From: Argentina anserina
Taxonomy: Eukaryota; Streptophyta; Magnoliopsida; Rosales; Rosaceae
DNA: 64,000 nucleotides
Direction: 5' to 3'
Assembly (NCBI RefSeq): GCF_933775445.1
Contig: NC_065877.1
Span: forward strand, 20,398,001-20,462,000
This document shows, piece by piece, positions 38,905-51,461 of the stretch; positions within the stretch are counted from its first letter, which is position 1; every line of letters starts with the position of its first letter. A program made the translations under genes and the position numbers. The notes under the pieces were generated by a model, which ran no database searches, had not been told where the DNA came from, and saw nothing but the letters and a program-made list of their open reading frames with translations.

Positions 38905-41050
38905 AATTGTGGGGATCTCACGCCTTCGGACGGCATAGCTCTCACTGTCGGTCCCAAGACCACCGCAAGCTCGACGTCTCCCACCCCCGGACAAGACGCA
39001 CCCTCCCTCGCCGCCGTGAAGCCTCGCCGACAAGCGGGATTTCTGCAAAAACCTCGCCGTCGGTGAATGGAGCCATAGATCCTTGCAAATTGACGTTTGG
39101 GTTGGGTATAGCACGAAATTTGATCTCAAATCGGAGGTTTTAACGTCGGAGGAGAGCTTGGGATTTCCAAAACTTTTCGGCGCCTTTCCGGCCAATTTCT
39201 GACGATATGGGTTGCAACGAAGGTACGGTTTGGTCTCCTCTTCATGTTCTTCATTTTTCATGTTGAATGTTTGTGATTTTGTTGAGTGTGGGCGGAGGTG
39301 TTGGAGTGGCGCGTATTGCCGTCGGTGGTGGCGCGTGGGAGGTTTTGGAAGTGCATGAAGACGACATTAGGTCGTGGAAGGGAGAAGGAGAGAAGAGGGG
39401 AGAGTTTTGAGGTGGTGCGCGAGCCCCACGCCCTGCCACAGTGAGTGGCGCGCGAGCGCCACGCGCGACTGCCAATGGTGGCGCGTGAGCCTCACGCGCC
39501 ACCATGTACGGCGGCTCGTGAACAATAATTTTTTTATACAAAGTAAGTTATGTACAGTACGAATGTAAAAGTAATTTTTGTACAGTGAAAATGTAAAAGT
39601 AATTTATGTATAGTAAATTGTAAAAGTAATTTATGTACAGTACAAATGTAAAAGTAATTTCTGTACAGTGAAAATGTAAAAGTAATTTCTGTATAGTAAA
39701 TTGTAAAAGTAATTTATGTACTTACATTATAAAAGTAATTTCTGAAGAGTAAATCAGTGATTAGTATTTACGTAAACAGTATGTACATGAAGAGTACTAC
39801 GTGAACATCATTTACGTGAACAGTAATTACATAAAAACCGTAATTTGCTGAACAATAAAAAATAGTGCTGGTTCGGCATCCGAGGTTTTACGTAAAGTTT
39901 CTAATCACTTTATTATACAACTAGCTGATCGACAAAACAAGTGAATAATTTACTTCTGTATTGTGGAAATTACGCTCAGGAAAATAAGGTGAGTAAATCT
40001 CACTATGACGAATCTACCCTTGGCGTTGATTCATATTTATGTTTTATTTAAAAGACCGAACTATGACATAAATAAGATATAGTGGGTTGTGTATGTGTAT
40101 AAATGGTAAATACGATACATATATATGGGTTGCTATATCATATACGGACACATTCTTATTTCCAAATAAGTTTTATTATATCACCAATATTTATTTTATT
40201 TGAACAAAAGTCGCTTCGTTGTAGTATGATAACATGTGAGGATTGTATTGTACGTGGTTTTAACTTTAAGTCATGTTAAAACATTTTTCTGTCTTCGGAC
40301 GTGTTGGCAGTATCAGAACCAAGCCTTAGCCAGGTGACAGTACGATTTATATAGAGCTTTAGTCTGTTAGTTGGTGTACTGCATGAGGGGTAACAAATGG
40401 GTTATCTGGGTCTCATGAGTACCGATATTTTTGTGATATTGGGTGACAGATGGGCTGCCTAGTATCGGACGGAGTACTGCATGACGGGTAACAGATGAGT
40501 ACCTGGGTCTCATGAGTACCCGTATTATAAATGTAATTTGGGTAAACAGATGGGTTACCCAATGTCTCATGAGTACACATATTTACATATATTATTTGAC
40601 ATCCAGATGGGCCGTCCTATGTCTTATTAGTGCATTTATATTTAAATGTCATTGTATCTTCTTTTGTTTACTATATGTGTTATACTGTTGATTTACTCAT
40701 ACGAGCTGCAAAGTTTATCGGGTTTGTGTTTATAATCCCGGTGCACCTAATCGATGGTGCAAGGGATAGTTCTGCAGGTGCGTATTAGCAGAATTGGAGG
40801 GTGTTTACTGAATATTGTCGAAGTTTGATTATTCGATTTGTGGTGAGGATTGAGCGGATTTTTGCAATTCCATCTAGTATAAGATTTGAATTATAAACTG
40901 GTTTTGTAATAATCAATCGATTGAGTCGTAATTTGAACTCAATTCGGTCCGCTGTAACTATAAAATGATTTCAAACTAATTGAGATTGTTTTAGAGTTTT
41001 TCATGGCCTCGATTTCGAGTTCTTTCACTTGAAATTTCGGGGTTGTGACA
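38905..41050 (+). mobile_element. Truncated 3' LTR of the degraded Tekay-like element
   Basis: 2146 bp, ending CGGGGTTGTGACA at 41050. Compared with the inverted LTR at 31446-33917 it lacks about the first 450 bp (the start of the LTR). The deletion therefore runs from reverse transcriptase into U3. The splice-donor-like motif is at 39986-40003 and the GGGTAACAGATG repeats at 40380-40570. Confidence 0.88.
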
Positions 41051-41482
41051 ATGGCTTTCCAATGACATAAAGCGCATAACCTAATTCAACTGGAGCAGTT
41101 CACAATGCTCTGTTTAATTTGATTGACTTGCAAATTCCCGGACATATCTGTACTACATTTCTAAAACAACCATAACTCACTCAATACGACAGATATGAAC
41201 AAATTGTTGGTGTCCCTGGAAAGTAGACACACTGACATTTCCAACAGTACCAAATTCACCATATTTCATTGACTTAGTAGTCCTGTAGTTCACGTTAAAA
41301 TTGACCTATGAGACTTGACAGATTCTTATTTGTCACATTCAATGTGTCTTTCACAAAGGAATGAGGGAATGGACCAATGAAAGACCAATTTTGGTCCGAG
41401 ACGGAACTGTACGCATCCTCTACACTGCCAGTATCGACTGCTACACCAATAATAGGACGCGCGAGAGTCACAAAATTAATCC
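41051..41482. other. Retroelement-derived spacer
   Basis: 41138-41240 is similar to 57952-58040 (cggacata...tgtccctggaaag...gacacac), so it belongs to dispersed retroelement sequence. A minus-strand 60-codon frame at 41295-41490 is bounded by TTTTACAG, like an acceptor site, but matches no protein I know. Confidence 0.4.
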
Positions 41483-42425
41483 TGTAAAATGTCATCGTTA
41501 GTATAGAAGCATGGATCGTTCAGTCTGGGGAATTGAAAGGAACTCTAAACTTTTAGTGCTAACAAATAATGGGGGAGGGGGGGGTTTGAGATTGATTATT
41601 AACTACTAAAATAAAACTTAAATTACTATTTACATGATCGACTTCTCTTTACCAAACTAAATTAAATTCACCAATGCACCACATAATTACAAGTTTGGTT
41701 CTATCATGCATTCTAATTCATCTAATTACATACTTTTAGACACCAATACAATTAGTCTTAGGAGAACATCTAATCATGCAAGATTTCTATTGACATTTAT
41801 GTTGACTTATGGCCTCACCTAAATTGGTTTAATAACACTTAGGGTATAAATTAAATGAAAATACATTTAATCACCAAAATTTTGTTGGAGACATGTTTCA
41901 CAGTGGCGTCACTGACCATGGGGTACATGTAAATTTTCAGAATTTCCCACTTTAATTAACACAAACCGAACCTACTTAGTGCATGATTCGATTTGTGTCA
42001 ATATGAATGATGAAGATAGCACTCAAATAAAATCTTAGGAACTACATTCAAGCACTAAATTCCTATGCACATATATGAAAATTATCTAAGAGCAAGTAAA
42101 AGAAGAGTAGACAACAATAGAAATACAAACTTCAATAATTATAAGAACATAGATTCGGCATAGTCTAAAAAACATATCAAATACAATCTGAAAATTCTGA
42201 AACAAATACAAAACCAATACTTCCACATAAACAACAACTTACAATCTTCATAGACAAAGAATTGTAGATTAACACAAATAAACGAAGCCATGAAGATGAG
42301 TTGCGAGAATCACACGTTGTAGGAACCTTAGAGATACGGCTGCAATAGGTGAAACTCAGTGGAGATGATGATGGTTTTGGGGTGGACGGCTTGACTGATT
42401 TGTGAGGGAAGTTTATGGTGGTGTT

Positions 42426-43992
42426 TGATGAGTGCTCGATTACTCGACATCAATATTTAACCCTGAACACGTCATAGTAGTATAAAGCAAGAGGGTATCG
42501 TTCACAAACCGGGGATCCAGCCAGGGCTTAGGATCACAATACTTACACGAATTCATAAAGGTTTTAAGGTTTGATATAGATTTTGGATTGAATCATAAAA
42601 ACAGTAAATAAAACCTAAACTAATATATACAAGTGATCAACCAACCAACACATAAACAATCACCAAAACAATTCATACAGAGGGAATCGAACTAAGTTCT
42701 ACAACTTCTTATTGAATCATGCCGAGACATATATTGAGCAACCATGGATGGATCATGCATTTAGGGTTCTAAGCAGTAACCTAAACACATAGACACTTAA
42801 CACATTCGATCAAAACCAAGCAGCCATAATCGAAATTCTAACATGTTCATCTTAATCATGTAATTCCAAAGCCATGCACATTGAATTCATCAAGTATGTC
42901 ACTTACTTAACCAACAACCATGCAATTCGAAAATCACATAAACAAGAATAAACATGTTCTTAGCATAAGTCTTTAATCCAACAACCTAAATATCATGCTA
43001 CAAGCATAGTCATAACACATAGGCATCGAAAATTGTTCATACACACATTCGGCAGAAACCAAAAACAGAAATTCATAAAACCAAAATAATTTTCGAATCC
43101 TCTATATAAATTGAATCAAGTAGCTATTTCATAGACAAAATTGATACAAGATTACTCTAAACAAATCGCAAGCTTCATCCAAGCACAAGAATAAAACCAA
43201 AACCGAAATTAAACAAGAGTGAATCATGGTTACACTTTATAAATCAAGCAATCCACAAGTGTAGCCGAGACTTCTATGGATGAAACCTTCTTCACAAGCG
43301 TGTTTGAAGGCTATTGATAGGTGGGGAATGATGGAATCGGTTTTAGGATTTCTTGGAATGGTGAAGGATGAATTCGGCAGAGCTATGGCTGTGTTTGTGT
43401 ATAGGGCTGATGATGTTTCTGAATGGAGAGGCCGGCCTCTATATATAGAGGTTTAGGAAGCTTTCTTGCCGTGCCATAAGGAGATAGAATCCAATTGGGA
43501 AACTGAAATCCTCTTTGTTATGGATTTGATTTATGTACTCCATATCCAACTTGATGTAGGAAACCAAGTTCAATAGGGAGATCACTTTAAGGGCTGCACG
43601 GCAATCTCTTGGTCCAACTAGGAATAGCTAGGCCGGCCTCCTCTTCTCCTTCTTTAACTCGAATATGATTTCCTTGTTCAACTAGGAATGCAACTCGGCA
43701 ACTCTCCTTTCTTTCCAAATATGATTTGTCTTTCCTGAAAAGAAATCGTCGATTAAGGAATAGGAAAGAATGAAAATAGGAAAGTAGAGTCCTAGTCGAG
43801 TAAGGAATCCTAGCTCAATCAGGAGTTCTAACACTTAGCACAATTTCATCATCAAATCATCTCAATTCGAAATAGCTCTACCTATAGCATACATATGACA
43901 AATATGAACTTAAAAACAACTAAATAAGAAGTAACAAAGCATAAGAATAGGGCATATATACATTAAGAACGTCACACTTTGTGCTCCTATCA
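42426..43992 (-). repeat. 3' LTR of the Athila element
   Basis: 1567 bp; plus-strand ends TGATGAGTGCTCG and GTGCTCCTATCA. A palindromic TATA region (cctctatatatagagg) lies around 43437-43452. Confidence 0.95.
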
Positions 43993-45812
43993 ACAACCCC
44001 ACACTTAGACTTTGCTAGTCCCTTAGCAAACACTAAAAGTAGAAATCAAAACATAAAACGAAATCAAAGCAACTAACATTAACGACACAACACTAATGCC
44101 TTCAACATTTTGTCTCAGAGATCTTCAAACTCATAGCATCAAGAATAGCACTCAATCGAAATAGATAAGATGAATTCAATGGTTAACAAACATGAAATTT
44201 CGTTTAACAAGTAAGACATGGCAGAAACAAAGGTGAAATTAAGCTCGACATGTTCAAAACAAGTTCAAATTCAACTCACATAGGATATGCACTCCAAATC
44301 TTTTCTCTCAAGAACATGGCATATACTTAAAAGCTTTTCACACACAAGAGTTATGAACATATAGTGAAATCGAAAACCTCATGAAAGATACCAATCATAT
44401 GCACAAATGAACCCAAACCATAAGCTTACTCATGAAACAAACTCCACAAATCAAGAGCTACTCATTTTAAGAATCATGCGGATCTTTAGAAAAGGGTTAG
44501 GTTAGGCTCGGCATGGATATATTTTCAAGGTAAAAGGAATCACAAGGATCATCCTCAAGTCTTCGCAGAGCAAAACATCCACCTTACGTCGCCATACTCC
44601 ATAAAACAAGGGCCAAGTATCATAATGTTGGACCCATTCTTCACTTTAAACATTGTGAAAACGAACAAAGGCTAAAGTATAACATTATTGAGCCTTCAAC
44701 AAATATATCACAACTCCAAATTCACATAAACAAGTATGTATGCCGAGATCTTTCCATTCTTCATTCAATGTTGTTTTTTTTCTTTTCTTGCCGTGCATCA
44801 TGAATGTTTCTTCTCTTTTTCACACGACATCAATACATTTTTCTTTCTTTTCATACTCTTTTCACGGCATAACATACATACAATAGCATAACCCCACACT
44901 TGGATCAAATCATCACTCCATATTACATCCACAATCGGCTCTGCCAAGCCTCAAAGACAAGGTAGAGATATAACTATACTAAGCAAGGATATAACATGTT
45001 GGTAATGAAAGAAAAGGCTTAACGTAGGCTCAAAGGGGTTAACACTAAGGTGTCCCAAGCAGGGCTCCAATAGGGAATACGGCTTTTTGGCTTAAGTGGT
45101 GGAAATCCTAAAAAGATCCAACAATCCTTTTCAAAATCAGAGTATATTATGACATAAAGTTTCGAAAGTTTCACAAAGTAAGTTCTAGCATTCTCTAGTT
45201 CATTGCAAATCTATGGCATATGAATTGATCAAAATAGATGTAATGAGGTTATAAAGCCAAGAAACGATAGAATAACTCTCCAAAGAAAGGCACATATATA
45301 TGGCTCGAAAACTCACTTAGGTTCCATGAATTCAAACAAGTAAGGAACATGCTCATTCTGTACCTAAGTTTCAAAATCCTCATCTACTACATGTTCGTAC
45401 AAAATCTACACATCGATTAACCATCAAATAACAATTAAGTACATTCCAATATCGTGATCATCTATCAACCATAAATTCAAAGATCAACTCATCCTAGACA
45501 GTTAAAGGCATACCTAGGACTCAAAACAAAAACAAAACAAGTTAACAACTTCAAAAATCGAAAAACAGAACCAAAATAACACTAAAATTCGAAAATCAAA
45601 ACACAAAATTGAAACACATAAGCATCAAACACTAGAATTCAACGAATGATGTATACCCCACCCCACACTTAAAACTTACATTGCCCTCAATGTACAATAT
45701 GATAAGCAACGAAAATTAGAAAGAGTTAAGGGGTAAGAAAATGCAAACACTCTTTGATGGCTCCTTCATTGGCTTAAGTTTAGAGTCCTTAGCCTAGACT
45801 ATCTTCAAATCA
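43993..45812 (-). other. Non-coding 3' internal region with polypurine tract
   Basis: 1.8 kb without an open frame, where some Athila elements carry an envelope-like gene. The polypurine tract AAGTGTGGGGTTGT (minus) is next to the LTR at 43993-44006. The motif CCCCACACTT occurs three times (about 43997, 44892, 45663). It is homologous to 54738-56400 of the older element. Confidence 0.75.
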
Positions 45813-48140
45813 TCACTTGCTTGCCGTAGGATCAAGGAGAGACGTCTCCTCCACATTGTGTTCCACGAAATTGTCATAGTACGGCTTCAAGCGATGTCCA
45901 TTGACCGTGAATTCCTTTCCATGCACCATACTTTTGATCTGAATAGCACCAGAAGGAAAAACATTAGTAACAACAAACGGTCCAAGCCACCTAGAACGGA
46001 GCTTGCCCGGAAACAATCTAAGTCGAGAATTAAACAAAAGAACTTTCTGCCTAACGACAAAGTGTTTCTTCCTAATCATGCGGTCATGGAATGTCTTAGT
46101 CTTCTCCTTGTAAACCATTGCCGAATCATAGGCCTCATTCCTAATCTCTTCAAGCTCATGCAATTGTAGCTTCCTATGTAATCCGGCCTCATCAATGTCC
46201 ATGTTAAAATTCTTCACAGCCCACCATGCACGATGTTCAAGCTCCACGGGAAGATGGCACGCCTTGCCATAGACTAGTCGAAATGGTGACATGCCTAGGG
46301 GAGTTTTGTATGCCGTCCTATAGGCCCAAAGAGCATCATCCAATCGTTGAGACCAGTCTTTGCGTGATGGTCCAACAGACTTCTCCAAAATTCTCTTGAT
46401 CTCACGATTAGATAGCTCCACTTGTCCACTTGTTTGGGGGTGATAAGGCGTAGCAACCTTATGCTTAATTCCATACTTCTTCAACAACGCCTCAATGGTC
46501 CGGTTGCAAAAGTGAGATCCTCCATCACTAATGATAACTCTCGGCATACCAAACCTAGAGAAAATGTTAGAACGAAGGAAATCTGCAACAACTCGAGAAT
46601 CATTAGTCCGGGTGGCCTTTGCTTCCACCCATTTCGAAACATAATCCACACAAACGAGTATGTATAAGAAACCATTTGAGCTAGGAAAAGGTCCCATGAA
46701 ATCAATACCCCAACAATCAAAAATTTCGACATAGATAATCGGTGTCATAGGCATTTGATCTCTAGATCCTAAGTTTCCCATACGTTGGCATCTATCACAA
46801 GTCATGCAAAAATGATATGCATCTTTAAAAATCGTAGGCCAAAAGAAACCACATTCTAACATTTTAAGAGCAGTCCTACGTGAACCAAAATGTCCTCCAC
46901 AAGATTCAGAATGGCAAAAAGTAAGTATAGAATGATGTTCATGTTCAGGGACACACCTCCTAATGATTTGATCAACACAATGTTTCCACAAGTATGGTTC
47001 ATCCCAAACATAGTACTTAGCTAATGCCTTGAGTCTATTCTTTTGTGCATGCGATAAAGTATCCGGAAATTGCTTAGAAACAAGATAATTGACAATATCT
47101 GCATACCATGGCTCACTTACCTCAACTCGAAAGAGTTGCTCGTCCGGAAAGCTCTCTTGGATAGCCAAGGGTTCGGCATTTCTCACCAAACGACTCAAAT
47201 GATCTGCCACAACATTGTCACTTCCCTTCTTGTCCTTGATCTCGAGATCAAACTCTTGGAGTAGAAGAATCCATCGAATCAATCTCGGTTTGGCATCCTT
47301 CTTTGTCATTAAATACTTCAAAGCTGCATGGTCAGCGTAAACAATAACTTTAGATTGAAGTAAGTAAGAACGAAACTTATCTAGAGCAAAGATCACGGCA
47401 AGAAGTTCTTTTTCAGTTGTGGTGTAGTTTTGTTGAGCATCATTGAGTGTTCGTGAGGCATAGTAGATGGCGTAGGGCTGCTTGTCCTTCCTCTGCCCTA
47501 GCACGGCTCCAACTGCATAGTCGGAGGCATCACACATCAACTCAAATAGCAAGGACCAATCCGGCAGTGCCATGATCGGTGCTGAAGTTAGAAGCTTCTT
47601 TAAGGTCTCGAATGCATGCTTGCAATCATCATCAAAGTTGAATGGGACGTCTTTTTGAAGTAATGAACTCATTGGTCTCGCAATCTTGGAAAAATCCTTG
47701 ATAAACCTACGATAGAAACCTGCATGTCCAAGAAACGATCGAACATCCCTCACACTCGTGGGGAGGGGTAAGTGACGCACAAGATCTATTTTAGACTTAT
47801 CAACCTCAATTCCTCTAGATGAAACAATATGACCTAAGACAATGCCTTGCGTGACCATAAAGTGACATTTCTCCCAATTCAAAACCAAGTTAGTTTCTTC
47901 ACAACGTTTGAGCACAAGTTCAACATTTTCTAAACAAGTTTCGAAATCTTCACCATAGACAGAAAAATCATCCATGAAAACTTCAATTTTAGAACCAATA
48001 TACTCAGAGAACATGTGATACATACAACGTTGAAACGTACCTGGGGCGTTGCATAAACCAAAAGGCATGCGACGATAAGCAAATGTACCAAAAGGGCATG
48101 TGAACGTAGTCTTCTCTTGATCTTCTTCCGCAACACTTAT
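45813..48140 (-). CDS. Athila pol: reverse transcriptase C-part, RNase H, integrase
   Basis: Downstream part of the polyprotein, in the same frame as the upstream part but after an in-frame TAA at 48141-48143. It includes [16 protein letters not shown], the reverse transcriptase active site [10 protein letters not shown], RNase H ([24 protein letters not shown]), integrase zinc domain ([20 protein letters not shown]) and D,D,E residues in [16 protein letters not shown] and [12 protein letters not shown]. An ATG at 48068 could serve only as an internal start. Without readthrough or trans supply this half would not be made as part of the polyprotein. Confidence 0.9.
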   Translation of the reverse strand: MSVAEEDQEKTTFTCPFGTFAYRRMPFGLCNAPGTFQRCMYHMFSEYIGSKIEVFMDDFSVYGEDFETCLENVELVLKRCEETNLVLNWEKCHFMVTQGIVLGHIVSSRGIEVDKSKIDLVRHLPLPTSVRDVRSFLGHAGFYRRFIKDFSKIARPMSSLLQKDVPFNFDDDCKHAFETLKKLLTSAPIMALPDWSLLFELMCDASDYAVGAVLGQRKDKQPYAIYYASRTLNDAQQNYTTTEKELLAVIFALDKFRSYLLQSKVIVYADHAALKYLMTKKDAKPRLIRWILLLQEFDLEIKDKKGSDNVVADHLSRLVRNAEPLAIQESFPDEQLFRVEVSEPWYADIVNYLVSKQFPDTLSHAQKNRLKALAKYYVWDEPYLWKHCVDQIIRRCVPEHEHHSILTFCHSESCGGHFGSRRTALKMLECGFFWPTIFKDAYHFCMTCDRCQRMGNLGSRDQMPMTPIIYVEIFDCWGIDFMGPFPSSNGFLYILVCVDYVSKWVEAKATRTNDSRVVADFLRSNIFSRFGMPRVIISDGGSHFCNRTIEALLKKYGIKHKVATPYHPQTSGQVELSNREIKRILEKSVGPSRKDWSQRLDDALWAYRTAYKTPLGMSPFRLVYGKACHLPVELEHRAWWAVKNFNMDIDEAGLHRKLQLHELEEIRNEAYDSAMVYKEKTKTFHDRMIRKKHFVVRQKVLLFNSRLRLFPGKLRSRWLGPFVVTNVFPSGAIQIKSMVHGKEFTVNGHRLKPYYDNFVEHNVEETSLLDPTASK

Positions 48141-51100
48141 TTAGTTGTATCCACTATAGCCATCAAGGAAACAATAGAAAGAGTGACCAGCTAACCTTTC
48201 AAGCATTTGATCAATGAATGGCAATGGCATGTGATCCTTCCTTGTTGTCGCATTGAGCTTCCTATAGTCAATACATACCCTATGTCCGGTCACTGTCCTT
48301 TGAGGCACCAATTCGTTGTCCTTGTTCTTCACCACCGTGATGCCTGACTTCTTTGGCACAACTTGAATAGGTGAGATCCACCTACTATCCGAGATGGGGT
48401 AGATCACGCCACAATCGTGCAACTTGGTGATTTCATCCTTTACAACTTGCATCATTGGTGGGTGAAGGCGTCTCTGACCTTCCTTGGTTGGTTTGGCACC
48501 ATCTTCTAGCAATATTCGATGCACACACATGGTAGGGCTGATCCCCTTGATGTCGGCTAGGGTCCATCCTATTGCCGTCTTGTGTCTCTTCAACACTTCA
48601 ATCAATCTCTCTTCTTGCTCCTCATTTAGTGCAGATGAAATGATCACGGGCAATGTATCCTCTTCTCCTAAAAACGCATACTTCAAGTGGTCCGGAAGAA
48701 CCTTAAGATCAAGCTTTGGAGCTTGCACCACAGAAGGAAGATTCTTGTTAGTAGTTAAGAGAATTGGACTAGGAGAGACAAAGCTTACCTCACGTGCAAC
48801 CTCAAGAGAGGTCAGGTTCTCAAGAATGAAGGATGGCACGGCATTGTTTGCTTCTAACTCCGAAATGTTAGAACCATCACTTGTAAATCCGGCCCCTTGG
48901 GCAATGGTGAGTGCCAACTCGTCATTTGTCAAGGTATCTAAATAGTTATCTACAAGAGAATCAAGTATGTCAACTGAAAAACAATCACTTAACTCCGAAA
49001 GAGGATACCTCATAGCTTCAAAGATGTTGAAGCTAATCACTTCACCATCGAACTCAAAGGTGAGTGATCCACTAAACACATCTATTTTTGTTCTTGCAGT
49101 CCTCATGAAGGGGCGGCCCAACAAGATAGGGACCTCCTTGTCATCTGCCTCCGTTGGCTCCATGTCTATGACATAGAAGTCGGCAGGAAAGATCAAGCTC
49201 GAAACCTGCACAAGGACATCTTCAACATAGCCCAAAGGGACTTTGTTGGAACAATCAGCCAATCGAATCACAACATTGTCACGTTTCAAATCACCTAGAC
49301 CTAGGTTCTCATAGATATAGTGCGGCATTACATTGATAGATGCACCTAAGTCTAACATTATCTTTTCAAATGTCATGTTTCCGATTGTACAAGGGATAGA
49401 AAAACTCCCTGGATCCTTAAGCTTTGGTGGTAGCTTCCTTTGGAGCACGGCAGAAACCGTCTCACTCATTGTGACAACCTCCTTCTCTCGAGTCATCCTC
49501 TTGTTGGTGCACAATTCTTTCAAGAACTTAGCATACTTAGGATTTTGTTGTATGCATTCAATAAGAGGCATGTTCACTTCCACCTTCTTGAAAATGTCGA
49601 GCATGGCTTGATCAGAGTCATCCTTCTTTTGCTTTGCAAATCTACTAGGGAAGGGAACATGAGGAAGAGCATTAGTTGAAACCAAACCACTAGAGTTAGG
49701 ATCCTTACCTTTGTCATGCACGACATGATCATCTTTTGGTAGAGGCACGGCATCATTGGCTTTAGAGGAGGCAGGGTCCTTCTCTAAGTCTTTGGCATTG
49801 AAACTCTCGGTCTCTAGTCCTATAAAAGGCACGGCCTTCTTGTGTTGCTGCAATGGAGCATCCAAGGTCCTTCCACTTCGTGTCACCATAGCCTTCACAT
49901 TCGGATTAGGCTCAGTTTGGCTCGGCAACTTCCCTCCTTCATGGATCTTGCCCATGAAATCGATCACTTGTCCCATCTGCTTCTTAAGCTCGGTTATGTC
50001 CTTAGAATGAGCTTGTTGACCTGTAACTAAAGCTTGAGTAGCAGAGTTTAGATTTTGTTGCCCTTGAGCAAGAGACTTCAAAAGTTCATCATAGTTAGGT
50101 GAAGATGCATTATTCGAACCATGAACATTAGAGTTAAAGGGAGCAGAACCTTGAGGTACCTGAGGCCTCACAAACAAACCTGAAGGACGAGGTCCTTGAC
50201 CTTGAGCATTGGATGCTTGAGCATTGTTGCTCCAACGAAAATTTGGATGATCTCTAAGTCCAGGGTTGTATGTGTTCGAGTATGGATCATACCTAGGCCT
50301 TTGTTGCCCCATAAAGTTCAACTCTTCTTCAGTCATTGCACCATTTGGACAATTGTCAGTCGTGTGATCCTTGAAAGAACAAATGCCACATGCTTGAGGG
50401 TTGATGCTCGAACCATTGAATGCCTTGACTAACACGTCAAGCTTCTTTTCTAAAGTCGCCATCTGATTCCTTGCATCAACATCATACACCCCACGGCTCT
50501 TGCTTCCTCTCTTCTCCTTGGAACTAAATTGGCGATTGTTGTCAGCCAAGTCATCAATCAAGGTGTAAGCTTCTTGACCGGTCTTGTTCATGAAGGTGCA
50601 GCCACATGTCGAGTCCACCATGCTCTTATTGGTGGTGTCGAGTCCTTCATAGAAGAATTGCACCAAGTCATCCAACGAAATACCATGGTGAGGGCACTTC
50701 CTTTGTAGTTCCTGAAATTCCTCCCAAGCCTCATATAGTGAATCACCATCTTTTTGAGTGAAGTTCTGAATCTCCCTCCTAAGTCTTTTCGTAAGTTGAG
50801 CAGGGAAGAATTGCTTCAAGAACCTCCTAGTCATTTCGTCCCATGTAGTGATGATTCCTGCAGGTAAAGAATACAACCAACGTTTAGCATCATCCTTAAG
50901 GGTAAATGGGAACAAAAGCAACCTCAAGCCTTCTTGAGAAAGATGATGTATCGATTGGAGCTTGCAAATGTCCAAGAACTCCCTAAGGTGAACATTAGGG
51001 TCTTCCATTGAAGAACCAGAGTACTTAGGCAGCTGCCCAAGCAATTGAACAGGAATGGAGAAGTTAGCTTCATCAGGTGGAGTGAAAGCAATGCATGAGG

Positions 51101-51461
51101 GTGATTCCGGGGTGGTAGGAATGAATGCATTCTTGAGTGCCATTGGAGCACCAACAGGAATTATGTCACGGCCCGCAATTGTGTCTAAGTCTGAATTTAA
51201 GACGAAGGGAAAGGACAGATCTTCCTCTTCTTCTGATCTAGGTGAAGAGTTTAAGTTTGAATTGCTTGGAGATGTTTCGAAATTCAAAGGTCTACTTATG
51301 AAAGAGTTGTTCAAATCTCTAAGTGCTTGAATTCGATCCTTGAGCTCTTGTGTCTTCTTAGAAAATTCGGACATGCATAGTACCTGTTTATATGAAAGGT
51401 AACGAGTTAGCCTTGAAGAATACATAATGGATACATAAAATTCGTACCTTCCCTTAGTCAT
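48141..51461 (-). CDS. Athila gag, protease and N-terminal reverse transcriptase, ends at a premature stop
   Basis: 1106 codons from the first ATG at 51461; a second ATG near 51374 (MSEFSKKTQELKD) is an alternative start. Gag has the typical LRLLLFPFTLKDDAKRWLY region, then a Cys/His segment CGICSFKDHTTDNCP (about residue 360), MVTRSGRTL, the aspartic protease with DLGASINVMP (about 703) and the first reverse transcriptase motifs (SPIQVVPKKSG, CIDYRKLNA). The frame ends in TAA just after CFLDGYSGYN and resumes in frame to MPFGL 73 bp later. This is therefore one nonsense change, not a domain boundary. Family assignment is clear. Confidence 0.92.
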   Translation of the reverse strand: MTKGRYEFYVSIMYSSRLTRYLSYKQVLCMSEFSKKTQELKDRIQALRDLNNSFISRPLNFETSPSNSNLNSSPRSEEEEDLSFPFVLNSDLDTIAGRDIIPVGAPMALKNAFIPTTPESPSCIAFTPPDEANFSIPVQLLGQLPKYSGSSMEDPNVHLREFLDICKLQSIHHLSQEGLRLLLFPFTLKDDAKRWLYSLPAGIITTWDEMTRRFLKQFFPAQLTKRLRREIQNFTQKDGDSLYEAWEEFQELQRKCPHHGISLDDLVQFFYEGLDTTNKSMVDSTCGCTFMNKTGQEAYTLIDDLADNNRQFSSKEKRGSKSRGVYDVDARNQMATLEKKLDVLVKAFNGSSINPQACGICSFKDHTTDNCPNGAMTEEELNFMGQQRPRYDPYSNTYNPGLRDHPNFRWSNNAQASNAQGQGPRPSGLFVRPQVPQGSAPFNSNVHGSNNASSPNYDELLKSLAQGQQNLNSATQALVTGQQAHSKDITELKKQMGQVIDFMGKIHEGGKLPSQTEPNPNVKAMVTRSGRTLDAPLQQHKKAVPFIGLETESFNAKDLEKDPASSKANDAVPLPKDDHVVHDKGKDPNSSGLVSTNALPHVPFPSRFAKQKKDDSDQAMLDIFKKVEVNMPLIECIQQNPKYAKFLKELCTNKRMTREKEVVTMSETVSAVLQRKLPPKLKDPGSFSIPCTIGNMTFEKIMLDLGASINVMPHYIYENLGLGDLKRDNVVIRLADCSNKVPLGYVEDVLVQVSSLIFPADFYVIDMEPTEADDKEVPILLGRPFMRTARTKIDVFSGSLTFEFDGEVISFNIFEAMRYPLSELSDCFSVDILDSLVDNYLDTLTNDELALTIAQGAGFTSDGSNISELEANNAVPSFILENLTSLEVAREVSFVSPSPILLTTNKNLPSVVQAPKLDLKVLPDHLKYAFLGEEDTLPVIISSALNEEQEERLIEVLKRHKTAIGWTLADIKGISPTMCVHRILLEDGAKPTKEGQRRLHPPMMQVVKDEITKLHDCGVIYPISDSRWISPIQVVPKKSGITVVKNKDNELVPQRTVTGHRVCIDYRKLNATTRKDHMPLPFIDQMLERLAGHSFYCFLDGYSGYN

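Noticed and set aside
31446..41050. Recombination between the inverted LTR arms as the cause of the inversion
   Set aside because: The two breakpoints (29692 and 38272) lie in an LTR and in pol, not within matching positions of the inverted arms.
41295..41495. Possible exon bounded by TTTTACAG
   Set aside because: No recognisable protein and no neighbouring exons; the acceptor-like end coincides with an LTR boundary shared with 57529.
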